A DNA stretch of 64,000 nucleotides from Collybia mongolica (Eukaryota; Basidiomycota; Agaricomycetes; Agaricales; Clitocybaceae): positions 2,108,001-2,172,000 of the forward strand of contig JAAXNY010000001.1 in the NCBI GenBank assembly GCA_013420905.1, in the 5' to 3' direction. A program made the position numbers and the translations under genes. Every line of letters begins with the position of its first letter. The stretch's first letter is position 1. The notes below the pieces were generated by a model. That model saw only the letters and a list, made by a program, of their open reading frames with translations, was not told where the DNA came from and ran no database searches. Positions 31,351 through 43,924 of the stretch are shown one piece after another.

Positions 31351-33237
31351 TTTGTGTATAATAAGTTACTGTATATGTATAAGTAAGGACCATGTGTGAA
31401 TAACTGCAATGGCAGTGGGGGGTGTCACTAGGTAAACTTTCAATGTGCTTGTGGCTCATTATTAATGGCCACACTGTGTCACAAAACAGACTTCAAAAAA
31501 TCCTTACATAATCCAGTGCATATGCAGGAAAGTGTCTGTGTCTCTGAACCTGCATTCAACTTTGTATGACCCTATTGATGGATATGGCTCCCTAACCAGA
31601 CATCCAACACTGTCTACAAAATGCCATGGCATTTGTGGAATTATGATGTCAAAGAATGTTCATGCAAGTGCCACTCTGTTCAAAACCTGCCATAATGGGC
31701 AAGCTGTACTGGCTTCTTTTGTGCCAGACCTAGCACAGAACCAGGTCATTGAGTATGACTATGTCTATCCCTAACAATAATTGTGTGAGATCAGGAAATT
31801 GCTTGCATCAGACACACTGGCTAAACAATTCAAAATGGTTGTTCAAGACCATTAATTTGAGAGATTTTTTAATGAAGCAAATACAAAATATAAACCATTA
31901 GGGCACCCCAAGAGCCATGCAATAATGGTGGGATCTGAAGAGTAGTGGGCTTTGCAGCATCAGCATACTGGTGGGGTTATTTGACTTTTGAGCTGACCTT
32001 CGGTAAGGTAGCGAACATCCACACCCCACCAATGTCATGTGACCAAGTGTGACACGGCCAAATTGGTCAAAATGCCATAAAATATCCACCTATTCCATTC
32101 CTCATGTCCCCACATACACTTATTTAGATATATCCTCTTGGTAAAGTATACTTTATAATACTACCTCGGGCTCCATGTAATAGAATATAAATCATATCTT
32201 ATTTTAGTGAGAAACATTAGAAACACATCTCAATGCATCAATATCCTCATGTCCCAAAGTTGTGTCATACAATTATTGATCCCAACATGGCCTTAATTGA
32301 ACTTTTCCAGATTTGCAACCTGTTCTCATCGCTTTATGGATGCATATCTCAAGGGACTGAACAGTAGACAAGCTGCTTGGGCTGCAAGGAAGTACTGAGG
32401 ACATTTGGTGCTTCCTGAATCCTGATAGCCTGATCAATGACCTTGAGAAGCAAAATATCATTTGAGATTGCCTACATTATTTGAAGCTACTAATGACTGC
32501 ATATTCCATCATCTAGTACATATTATAACCCCCACAAATAGTTCAACCTGACTGCTAGAGATACATCTACATAAATACCCACTTATATTTCGATATTTCT
32601 CATCGGGTATGGCACTCCCAGACCGATCCTCTCGAATGCATTACTTCTTAATGATATATAAACTTTACCCAAGAACCGATTCAATTTACAATGAGTACGT
32701 GTTCGACGATTACAGTTTTTCTAACGAAAAATGGGTGCGTCGATCGAATTTGGAATGTGACGTAACACGTGACAGAGGTTGGTGGAGTGTGGATGTTCGC
32801 TACCTTATGTAAGTACGCCACCCTGCCCGGAGCATTATTTCGGACTAAGACTGACCAGACAATTTCTTTTTGGCTGAGAGCCATGAGTCCGCCACACGGG
32901 GAAGGAAGAATCCCTCGGGTGAAAGGGAAAAGCTCTCGAATTGCAAGACTGCTGAACGCTTATAACGGGGGTAAGGGATTTATATACTCAGTACTGTATG
33001 TGAGCCAAAGAATCAGGGGAATAATGATGTCGTGAACGTTTGTAAAAGCCGAGAGGAAGCCAACAAGTACTTGAAGGGAATCATTTTCCTTTTTTATTAC
33101 CATCGCACCACGAGCTGGTGCAGCTGGTGCCAGCTTGCAAAAACATCTACCATATTCCATGAAACATTCCTCAACCTCCCGTTTCTGTGCACTCTAGAAG
33201 GGTTGAATCCCAACCTACACTCGATTCGTTAGGCGTC
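31351..33237. other. AT-rich intergenic with short coding-like fragments
   Basis: 31532-31774 (plus) is an open stretch with SLNLHSTLYDPIDGYGSL and a clean end, probably part of the same transposon relic. 32273-32461 and 32609-32812 are similar short frames without support. No complete gene seen. Confidence 0.35.
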
Positions 33238-35512
33238 ATGACCACCTCTATTCCAGAACTGCTCCAGCGGCCCTCGCAGCCGCACTCTTCCTCAGAACCG
33301 TCGAACGACAACGAAGACGAAAAGCATAGAGGCTCAGGGACGCCCTCAACCACCATGCTACGGACAACGAAAACACACAAACGTTTCGCGTGGATCAGGA
33401 GACTAGGGGCTGGCATAATGTTAGACATCCAAGCTAGAGCACCATGGTACATCAGCGACTGGAAGGATGCATGGAATTACAGAGTCGTCCCTGCTACAGC
33501 ATTGATATTCTTCGCAAAGTAAGCAGCATCTAATGTACAATACATCTCAAATGGTGCCGATACACCCCATCTAGTGTTCTTCCCGGCATCGCATTCTCAT
33601 TAGACTTGATCGAGACCACCCAACAATACGGAGTTGCTGAAGTTCTGATATCATCGTTCATGGCAGCCTTCATATTCTCCGTCTTTGGTGCCCAGCCTTT
33701 GACAATAGCTGGAGTCACTGGTATGCCTGTCATTTTTCTTGTTCGACTTGGGGTTTATTAGTTCATAGGGCCTATTACCGTATTCAACAAAACAATATTT
33801 GATATAATCGAGCGACAAGATAACCCTCCCGTTTATTTACACTTCATTGGCTGGGTCTACCTATGGGGCGCGATATTCCACTGGATTACCGCCGCCCTTA
33901 ATTGTACGTATTCAAGTTTTTCGGGAAACCGCGGTTCCGCGGGTTGACAGTTACGATATAGGGTGCAACTTTCTGAAATATGTCACCCTCTTTTCTTGCG
34001 ACACCTTTGGCTTCTACGTGTCCTGGGTTTACCTTCAGTACGGCATTCAGGTTCTGACGCGTCAACTCCAATCCACCAACCCGCCGAACGCCCCTGGCGC
34101 CCTCGTCTCAATCATACTTGCCCTGCTGATGCTCGTGACGCCGTTCCTGTTCCAATCCCTTTCTAAGCAGGGTTATTTTAATGTTCATATCCGACGTTTC
34201 TTCGCGGACTACGGCATGCCGATGTCGTTGATAGCATCGTCTGGTATGGCATATTGGGGACGATTTAATGCCGCAAATCCAACCATACTACCTGTTGGTG
34301 GTGCTTTCCAGGCGGCAGGCGGCAGGGAGTGGCTTGTTAGATTTTGGGAACTTGACGGGAAATGGGTCGGTATTGCCTTGCCTTTTGGGCTCGTGCTTTG
34401 GATCCTTTTTTTCTTCGATCACAACGTATCGGTACGCTGCTCTCTGATCCGCCTTTTTTTGACCTCGCGATTTATTTTGACCGTAGTCCCTTATGGCACA
34501 AAGCTCCGACTTCCCTCTTCGAAAACCTCCGGGCTTTCATTGGGATTTTTTCTTACTTGGCATCACGACATTCATCGCAGGCCTTATTGGTGTACCTGCG
34601 CCAAATGGGTTGATACCCCAAGCCCCTATTCATACCCAATCTCTCCTAGTTATGAGCCGTCAGCGCAAAAAGGGGATGGATGAAGAGGGACTCGCTGTCG
34701 CCCCTACTCACGACCAACCGTCGAACGGCACCCGTGCACCTCCAGATTCTGACCACGTGTATCAACAAGAATATCCCGTGGCAGTAGTTGAACAACGCGT
34801 ATCGAATCTGGCCCAGGGTGCATTGTGTCTTGTCCTACTTTCAGGACCGTTCCTCCATCTTTTGAACCTTATCCCTCGAGGTGATATCTGTTCGTTGGGC
34901 CCGGATTTTGTACCACACTTAACGTCGGGCTTTTATAACTAGGTGTTTTGGCGGGGCTCTTGTACGTTATCTCTGTCCCTCGTGACGATCTGCTTGGACA
35001 GCTCACTAAACTCTCTACAGCTGGTTCATGGGCGTAGATGCCCTCCACGTTAATGGGATCACTCAGAAGATCCTTTACTTCTTGAGAGATAAGAGGTTAA
35101 CGCCCCGCGATGAGCCACTGAGAAAAGTCCGCAAGTCCCGCATCCTGTTATTCATTGGAGTGCAGCTCGTCGGCTTTGGCGCCACATTTGCTATCACCCA
35201 AACTATTGGTGGGTATCAGTCTTTCTTTCAAATCCCGTGTCGCTCAATGTATTTGAGATCAGCTGCCATCGGATTTCCTGTGATAATCATGCTGCTCCTG
35301 CCCCTTCGCATATACATCATACCACGGCTCCCCTTTACAAACGAAGAACTTTCGATCCTCGATAGGCCCACCGCATCACCATTTGTGAGTGTTTTCCATC
35401 AACCGTCGGGGCTATTCAATGCTCTATATGTCCTTGCTCGATTGCTGAAAATATCTTGTCCTTTTCTTTCTCTTTTCTCTAGACGATGGAATCTGTGGGA
35501 GGTTCGTTATAG
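33238..35512 (+). CDS. Bor1/SLC4-like bicarbonate or borate transporter family protein
   Basis: Multi-pass anion transporter of the HCO3- cotransporter family, which in fungi exports borate or bicarbonate at the plasma membrane. Nine exons with eight introns (48-98 nt) join to 594 aa, close to the usual fungal length. The N-terminus is hydrophilic; then come DWKDAWNYRVVPATALIFFA, LDLIETTQQYGVAEVLI, FSVFGAQPLTIAGVTGPI, the substrate-site region VFNKTIFD, and many helices, with LGITTFIAGLIGVPAPNGLI as the second hallmark repeat. The C-terminus ends ILDRPTASPF-TMESVGGSL, typical of the family. All introns are canonical GT-AG and preserve frame. The substrate cannot be told from sequence. Confidence 0.88.
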
Positions 35513-36383
35513 AAAGCACAAGAAAATTCTGTATTTGATGAGAGGTACAAACTTCTATCTTGACTTTTATGTCCTTCCGCAACGACAAGTATAGACTATC
35601 CATAGACTTTCTCCGACATGAAAATTTATCTTGCAATGTTATCGGTCCTCAGAATTTCAGTGATCGTTTGTTAGCTCATGGGGGTCCACATACGGACGTC
35701 GCTCCTATGCACACCTCCGCCCAGATTACAACACACCTTAGAACGTCCGGTACTGATAATACAGGGCCATAAGGTCAGACTCGCCAACAGGACCACTGTA
35801 ACTGGGACTCCTTGGTGGGTATCGGCAAGTTGACTCGGAGTATTTAACTGAAGATGTATGAGTTTTCCTCATCATAAGAATGTAGTATGTCGCAGTCGGC
35901 GTTATTTTTTCGATAAGGCCGAGCTGATCTTCTAGTTGAGTCCGTTGAGCCTTTGAGTGACGCTTTACTCGAGGGATAGACATTTTGTGGTGTAATTCTC
36001 CGTTTTTACTGCGAAGAAACAACTCTCTATGATACTAACGTAGACTTTCAGCGATGTGTGGCTTTTCTGGCGGATGACAAGTCCTTTTTTTGGTGTACTA
36101 GTAGACAAATGTCGCCACTTTGTTTGTCAGCTGAGGTTGGGTGTACATGGCAGCTGACTGCCTGATTGAATATGGCTGCAACATATGTTTAAGAGTAGGG
36201 TGAAGGTTGGCATTCAAAAGTCAAGTGGATGACGAGAAACCGGACCTAGGACTCGGCCAATCGCGAGACTTATTCAAATTTGCGCTGCATTACATTACAT
36301 CCTAGACTCCACAGATCAAGCCGGACATCTTTGCGACGCTTCATCGTCTGAACCATGAAGTTGCTTGAATCCTTTGTGGACCT
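35513..36383. other. Intergenic between convergent genes
   Basis: It separates the 3' ends of two convergent transporter genes. No gene, repeat or RNA was recognised. Confidence 0.4.
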
Positions 36384-39072
36384 TTACGTCTGATCTACAC
36401 CTTTGAGACCCATCACGTCGATCCCCATCTCTTCAGCTTTCGTAATAAAGTCAGGTCTTCGGGTAACTCCAGGACAGTCAAGCGAATTATACACGTACCA
36501 GCAATCTGCTTGACTGGCCCACTGAACCATTTCCTCGCACTGATGAGCCAGAAACCAACGCTGTATGTGATAACAATGGCAACGGCCACAATAGCATAAT
36601 TCAATGACTGGGAGTCCACGGGCTATGATGGAAGTCAGGGAGATCGGGTATTTCGTCGAGTAACGGAGAACAAACGTTGATTTGTGGGAGGATGAATGCG
36701 ATGGATATAAATGCAATCCAGGCGATAGCGGCGATGGCGACAGGAAACGAGAATGGTCCGAGGTGAAAGGGACCGCGTACGAATTTCTTGTGGTAAATTA
36801 CTCTGAGCGCAACCGGGATTCCTGAATAAACATTGAATGTTAGGACTATCTTTTGATATTCCGAAGACATACCGTATGATATGTATAGTCCTATTGTTGC
36901 TATTGAGGTAGCCGCAGCAAAAGCGACTGAGCTGCCGAGACTGGGCAGTCCAAGGATGAAACTTAGAGTACAAGCCAACCAAACTACGGTTTGTGAGAGG
37001 TAATTTCGGTGATTAGCGAGGGGTGTGCCGTTGAACTTGGGGGGGGGGGGGATTTAGTTACCTGTTCTAATAGGAGACCTCCATTCCGCGCTGACTTTGC
37101 TGAAAAACTTATGTCCTGGTATTCCGCCATCGCGTGCGAAGGCGTACATCATGCGGGAGTTCGAGGTTATCGAGAATGTTCTGGTTTCATGAATAATATC
37201 TATCGGATTGCGTGCGACAAATGGAAGAGAAAGGGGAACCTACCCACAAAAATACATTGCACCTATGACGATTACCTATGGATCGCATATGGGCATTCAT
37301 CGGCTGCTCTCAGAGGATTGAACCGTACCATCAAAACAATCGCCCCTTTTTCGCCGACGGTATCAAGAAAAATCTGCGTAACTGGTTGCCCGGTTGTGGA
37401 GTCCAACGTTGCATCCAAGTCTTGAATGGAAAAAAGTAACCCTAGAAGAAGGAACCAACCCAAGACCGCTGATACGCCAATAGCCATGACGATGCCAATA
37501 CTTCCTGACATCGCGGCGTTATGAGTTTCTTCTGTCATCTAGATGACAGCCATTATGAAAGTTTCAAGGAACTCATAGACATAAGGTACTAACATGAGCG
37601 CTAGCATCAAATCCTGAAAGAAGTAATGAGATACGGGCCCGATCGTCATCTAGTGATTACCTACCAGTGAGAGTGTACTACGAGGGACGGTACTGTAAGG
37701 TTCGTTAATGACAAATAATTATTCTGAATTCTCACCTGAGCCATTAAAATCTGTATGCAGTGTTAGCGTTCCCGTAATAGCATGACAAATCCACGCACTC
37801 CGATGACAACAACATAAGGAACGCTCGCGCGGTCACTCCATCCTTCACCAGGCGGGCCGGTTCCGTCGAGGAACGTCTGGAACACGAATTTGGCAGACTG
37901 GTGACTTGGAGCCTTTGCAAGTACAGCGACGACCAAAGAAAATGTCCCAACGGCGTGCCACCACACCGATATATTATTCAAATGGTGCAACAGACGAACG
38001 CCGAAGGTATTCGTAAGGCCTTGAGTGAAGAGGACGGCGGCATAGATCCCTGAAATGTGTATCAATGTCTTCGTTTTGCGCTTTACATCTGCTGGGGCTT
38101 TGCGTACCAATAGTTGTGTTAGGCGTTGGTACAAAGTTCGTTCCAAGGGTACACGCGGTCGATATGAAATTTGCACAAGCAAAACTAGGATTTCCGGGGT
38201 TAATAGTTGTCGGAGGGAAGAATATATCGAGGTGAGGTAACAATTTCACCTTATGCCTGTTGTTACAGCGACTTGGCCCAAGAGGTTGAACCATCCTGAA
38301 TTCACGTTCGGACAGGGTGTCGCTCGATAACAAGAGCTCACGAACCAGTAATCCATGACGCTAGAGCGGCATTTTCAGGTTCTGAAAGCATAGCCGCCCA
38401 GAAATACGGCCCTCCTGACGTAGGATGTGCACTACGAGAAGTTACAGAGATACTTCTTCCTGTGTAGATGTTCCACACACCTGCATACTTCTTTATTCAA
38501 CAGTAAGTCAAGGAGGAGCAAGGGGATAAGCGCCGTTGTCCTTACCGGCCATGGCCAGCCCCACCATCATGGTAAATGACGCTGGCCTCGTTAGATTTCG
38601 AACCGGAAAACATTGTAGGACATTCAGCGCTTCTCACCCACAACAATCCAGCCCCACACCATGACTGCCGGACCTCCCGTATTCTTAAAAAGGTCAGTAA
38701 AAAAGCAAAGTAAGATACAAATATGTAGCCACCAAACCGTATAAAAATAGCGACGGAATTCCGGTAATCACAGATATGATGGAGAAAGAAACCTAATGTT
38801 TAGAAAATGAGGTAGACTTTCTAAGAAAACGGTGACCTCATACCCCAAAGTTCTTTTTTGTTTGTTGAGTCGTATATGGGTGCGGTGGGAAAATTGAAGA
38901 AGATGCTCACCTGCATGAGACTCAAGTCACGCCTTTGTCTAAATTTAGCACACAACACCAGCAGAGGCATAGCTTCTTACTTGAGCTCTTGCTTGTACCC
39001 CATACGCGCCAACTCAGCCTCATCCTTCCCGGCCGTATCCTGTGTTGCTGCTATGTGCAATGAATCTGACAT
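36384..39072 (-). CDS. Amino acid / GABA-type permease (APC superfamily), micro-exon rich
   Basis: Twelve-helix amino acid or choline/GABA permease. It starts MSDSLHIAATQDTAGKDEAE (ATG 39072) with the family's first helix FGVSFSIISVITGIPSLF. It continues through GPAVMVWGWIVV, SAHPTSGGPYFWAAM (the consensus substrate-site region), YTLTGFDASAHMTEETHNAA, SNSRMMYAFARDGGIPG and WLACTLSFILGLP, and ends EEMGIDVMGLKGVDQT before TAA (36384-36386). The gene is cut into many exons. Five are 20 nt or less: 38844-38852 (9 nt), 38481-38490 (10), 37736-37750 (15), 37665-37677 (13) and 37594-37613 (20), each needed to restore conserved family sequence. One intron (near 37050) contains a poly-C run. Substrate unknown; family certain. 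Confidence 0.88.
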
Positions 39073-39472
39073 GGTGATAAGAAAGAAAGATAGGAAAAAC
39101 GGATGGTGGGAGCATGTGGGGCAACCCCAACGGCGATACGTCTTGATCGCCGTTAAGAACTCACACCTGACGTGGTATGTCTACTTTGGACAAATGGTGG
39201 CATGCAAAGAATGTAATAGGCCCATGGGACATTGAACTGTCAGTGATTACGGATATATCATCCGGGTGTTGGCTGACAGCGACGAGAACGATTTGGTGTA
39301 TTCAAGACTCCACCGTGACGCCACAATCTCGACGAGAGTGATCTAGGGTGTGTGTCGGTTAGTGAAACTGTGACGATCCCACACCCTGTAAAGAGTGTAT
39401 CTGCTTGCAACCGAGTCAAATCTTTCCAAGCGTCTATCAATTTCTCACACCCCAAGCGTTAATGGGTCGCGA
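39073..39472. other. Intergenic
   Basis: Holds the permease promoter on the minus strand and the 3' flank of the F-box gene. No gene seen. Confidence 0.4.
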
Positions 39473-41306
39473 TCAACCTTGAGCCTCAGAGTATTGAAAA
39501 GAAAAGAGAACGACGCCCACAGGGACACTAAAACGTATAAACATGGAGCGCTTTAAGCTCTTCCTCTTCGAATCCTTGAGCCTAGTCAAAGCAAGAACTC
39601 GTGAACTTGATTCTGAAAAGTTGGAAGATGTTCTGACCTTGAGCCCAACAATCTTATCCTCGTCAATCATAAAGGCGGAATAATTATCCGAGATCTCTCG
39701 CACCATTATACTATACGGCAAGTGGGTTACCACTTTTCGTCGGAAAATTTGGCCTGTAGGAAGAGACGTGGGTTCGGTGCATACTGTTTTGATTGCTTTC
39801 GAGTCGACCGAAGGAACATCAGGTCGCACATTGAAGTCCAAGATTTGCAAGAATCTCAGAGGACCATCCGCGTCCTGGGGACATACCACTCTCTGCCCAT
39901 GAACATAACTGACAGAATGTGTTCTAGTGAGACGACGGATGGAAAAGCGATGAAGGAAGAGCCATACCGCAACCACGTAAATGGGGCATTACCGATGAAC
40001 ATGCGCGCGTTCTTTGGGCCCCATTCTTCCCAAGGAACTTGTGACCCTGCCGCCGCCACTCCAGAGGTATAAAGAGCCAAGTGCGAGAGGAAGACACGGT
40101 TGTGAAGAAACGTACAGTACCGTGTAGGCGAATGATACAGGGTGTTGTATTGTACGCATAAGACATGTATCCGAGAAGCAGGGGACCTGACAAACGGGCG
40201 ATTCGAGGAAGGGGTGTTGAGAGGACCGGTATGTGTGGTGATATTACGTACTGTACTATCTTGTTCGAGTTCAGGAAGGTGAAGGCTGGCGATGTGCGTC
40301 GGCGGCATCAACCTTTTGGCTTCCAAACCGTAAATTTGAATAGAACCATTGGCGTCTTTCGATGTTAGAATGTAAGACCGGGAATTGATAAACGCGAAGT
40401 CCCAAGTAAGGATTGGTAAGTCGTGGCCGGGTAGGTAAGAATCCTAAGTTACGTGAGGAGGCGTCAGGCGGCTTAAATTCGTGTCGCACGTACGGTGATC
40501 AGAATGCCTTCTTTCCAGTTCCATATCAAAAGCCGATAGTTCCCCGTACACAGAAAAACAGCAAGCATGTCGTCCGCGAGTTCGAGCATGATGGTACGAA
40601 TAAAGGTACCCAGTATGTGATACTGGGGAACAGTGAACTGAAGAATGGACTGGCGCGCACTTTTGTGGACCTCATGAGTCGAAATCGTGCGGATGTGTAA
40701 TTTGACTATCATTCCCCCTTGTGTGAGGGCCCTGTGTGGCGATTAGTGCGGTAGCGGTAATAAACGCAATACGTACCCGCTGGTATCATCTATAAATATG
40801 ATAAGATCTTGTCCGGGGTCAATCGCAAAGTCTCTGGCGGGTATTTGCAGGTCGTTACGATGCACCTGATGCCCCTCGTCGGTGGCCGATGGAAGCCAAA
40901 AGATACTGAAGTGATCGCCGCCGGCTCCTTTGATGAATAAGCCTTCTACTAGTTCATACGCATGGCACAGCCCTTCCATTGGTATAACGGATCGGGTTTT
41001 CCAAGCCAAGTTATTCCAAGCCGCCCGCAGATCCCGTAGTTTAGCTAGGCGTTCAGCATGAGACAAGCCCAGTGCGTTGTGATCCAGCATCCCATCGCGT
41101 CCGAGTTCAATGATATATTGAAGTTCTGATGATTCGTCGATTACTGTCTTCAGGAGTCGGCATACCTGGCAAGATATTAAGCAGTAAGTGGTGTGTGGCG
41201 AATAGGGACCAACCGAGCAGCATTGCAAGAGATATATGTAGTCCAATTTTCGAAACACTGCTTCTAATACTTCACTGGGAAGGGTGATGAGAGTGGGGTG
41301 CGACAT
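39473..41306 (-). CDS. F-box domain protein
   Basis: Starts MSHPTLITLPSEVLEAVFRK (ATG 41306). An F-box follows, LPSEVLEAVFRKLDYIYLLQ then CRLLKTVIDESSELQYIIEL after a 48-nt intron, which would bind Skp1 in an SCF ubiquitin ligase. Downstream exons code for a long beta-rich region (ARDFAIDPGQDLIIFIDDTS; IVKLHIRTISTHEVH; LPILTWDFAFINSRSYILTS) and finish with SAFMIDEDKIVGLK and a short variable tail. This is the architecture of the many agaricomycete F-box proteins with a C-terminal propeller-like region that would choose substrates. Introns near 40680-40780 and 40430-40480 are clear; those around 39900-40200 are less certain, as is the last residue. Confidence 0.75.
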
Positions 41307-41392
41307 CGTTATTGGGCTTGTGATGAGCCTTGGTGGTGGACTTCAAGTTTGGGAAACAATAGAGCCCATGACGACTCGGTCATCTGGTGCTT

Positions 41393-41403
41393 TATATATA
41401 AAT
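41393..41403 (-). promoter_or_regulatory. TATA box of the F-box gene
   Basis: The minus strand reads TATATATAAAG about 90 nt upstream of the ATG at 41306. Confidence 0.4.
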
Positions 41404-42904
41404 AACAGTATTTTGAAAAATGTGAAATACACATAGCAGGTGTGCATAATTACGATTTTATGGTTTATAAATATTGCGAATTGAATTTGGCAGTTGCAAG
41501 CACTTGGTTCCGCCGTTCTAGACTCAAACCTAACACTCAGTACTCTATTCAGGCGATCGCGTGAGCGTCGAAGGGTGTCGAGGGGTGTCGGCGCTTGATC
41601 TGGAGCTTCTGGGTCGAGAACTTTGTCGTTCTGAGTAAGATATGTATCATTGCTTAACAGCTATTGCGCGATTGTTCTACAGTCTATCAAGAACCGTACT
41701 TGAAGTGCTAACCTCAGCAGTGTCCCAATTCCTGCTTTACGCCTTATGCGTCGCAGGCGGCGTGATATGAAGTGGGGGCTGCGCAACACACATGTATGTG
41801 TATCGACTGCTATGATGGGGGATTCAGCAAGCGCGGTGCAGTGATGCAGGTGTGCGGTTGTCAAAGGGTGCAGGCTGAGTGCCGCCGTCCCACGATAGCT
41901 AATCAAAATGATTGGCCTAGGGTGCTGGGAGTGGGTTAGCTGGGGGGCAGTGTGCAGAGCGGTATGTGGTCGGACACATTTTTGTTGACGAGATGGATTG
42001 GGAATAGTATACACATAAGGTAAGAGTCGAGAGCCGGGGCTATGATCATCCGCGCTACCTGTAGATGATGACTCCTGCTTCTTCCACACTCATAAAGGAA
42101 AGCCTGAGTGGTCTCCTAAGTGGTCTTCCGGAAGTTTTTTCTTGTGCGGACCTTGTAGACAAAACTGGGGAGTTGGAGATCATCGTCATCCGATGGTTCG
42201 TCCGGTGTACGGGGGGATGAGAGTGCACTGTCGGTGACAGGAGCGATGGTGTTGATACAGGGGGTGGTAGAATCTGAAGCGGCGCAGCTGCTAGAAGTCG
42301 AAACCTAGTCACTGGGAGTGAGGCTAGGTGGATTATGTTGTGAGGTATTGGAGCTTACAAAAAGTGTGTGGACAGGGTCTGACTCGTGCGCGACAGGTAC
42401 TTGTGTTATACTGCTGGGCATGGCGGGTTCTTCAGACGTCAAGGCTGCCGAGGGAACTGAGAACTCTAATGTGGATGATGGTTGACTCGCAGCAGTTTAA
42501 AAGGCCAACAGCCTCTTATATATGGGACGCGATGAATGTCAGATGTCTCCTTTTGCTCTCGAAAAAAGGGGACAGATGTCCATTGTCTATGCGCAGCCTC
42601 GGAGCACACAGCATCCTGTCCTGGCTCCAAGACTCCTCTCGGAAGTTATTTGTGGTGAGGTGGGCTGTGCCATGTCATTGTCACCGCAAAAGGAGCATGG
42701 CCGTTGTACCGGAGTTACGTAATATATTCTTGGCACACCAACGTGGCCCATGCACCGACGGTATTCGGTGAGTATGCAGCTCCTCCAGACTCCGATAAAA
42801 TTCTGCGCTTGTTGACTGGAAAACCACCGGAAACAGGTATAGTTAATGAGGCGGTGTGTAACTGTCACTGCTGACTCCTGGAGCGATGTCAAAATCCCCG
42901 ATGA
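41404..42904. other. Intergenic, no supported gene
   Basis: Several overlapping open frames on both strands, none with domain, splice or start support. Confidence 0.35.
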
Positions 42905-43573
42905 TTACTTCGTGGTTGACCGAGATGTTGCTAGTGATGGTTGAAGACGTACACGGGTTGATTTCAGATTGATGCTCCAGCCCCTGTTAAATGTATACAG
43001 CTTCGAGAACGGTCTAAGACGGGTGAGTGTATTTGGGCCGGTCAAGGTGTTTTCGGGGCTCATCAAACCCAAGTAGTAGAGACCTGTGGAACTTGGATCT
43101 CCGAAATTTGATATCCATCCAACGCGAGCTCCATACATGGGCGCGTTGATACGTAAATTTGCTGTGTTAAAAATTAGAATGTGGCGAACGGTTCCCGTGG
43201 AGAAACAACGCACGTAATCAATTGTACACTGTAGAGCAGTGGTGAGCTCTGGTTTTTGATTTTTTGATTTTTCAAAGAACAAAGCAGGAAACCACAGCAT
43301 ACACAAAAGCCGCAGAGTATCAGGAAATTTTCAGAATAAAATAAGTACTCGGAACTGGAATAAAAGTATTATTCTCATACCTTTTGACAGAAAAAAAAGA
43401 AAATTCCTCCACACTTTCATAGTCGTTGCCTTTGAATTTTTCAGTCCATATTTGAGCAGAGGCGACAATCTGGGGTATGTCTCGTGCTGGAGCCTGATGT
43501 TCGGGAACCGGTATGAATCTTGTCTGCATGCTTCTTCATCCTCTTTTAGTGTATATGCAGAGAGATACTCCAT
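42905..43573 (-). CDS. Possible small hypothetical gene
   Basis: On the minus strand an ATG at 43529 opens IPVPEHQAPARDIPQIVASA, and a later open piece (42905-43306) contains NLRINAPMYGARVGWISNFG after a plausible acceptor (TTTTAACACAG). The two look like exons of one gene, but I could not find a consistent splice model through 43150-43390. No family recognised. Confidence 0.22.
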
Positions 43574-43924
43574 TATTCTTCATCCCATAAAGTGAAAGCA
43601 CGAAAGCTGTACGAGGACTACGGCCTATTCTTATGCAGAACTGTCGCCAAAGTGTTGTATGGCTATACTCGAGAACACAGAATTCGGATCCCAAATGCGG
43701 ATTGTTACATAATCAGACCTCTCATCGGGCAAGGTCGTCGAGCTGGCTCACCAAACACTGTCCACAACGCAAAAAGCGGGACTTCAGGGCCTCAACGCTA
43801 AGGCCATTCGCGACTACTGCCAAAGGATTGGATAAGGGCATTCCGGACTATTATACGCTACATCTAAACCTGGGCCTGCCACAGAATCGTTAGAGGCTTT
43901 AGCGAGGTGGTAGATTCAAATGCA

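Noticed and set aside
36599..37425. Open plus-strand frames over the permease (for example 37009-37425)
   Set aside because: They cover permease exons on the other strand and an intron with a poly-C run; no independent evidence.
41661..42892. Overlapping open frames on both strands between the F-box gene and the next gene
   Set aside because: No ATG context, domains or matching introns; composition like random sequence.
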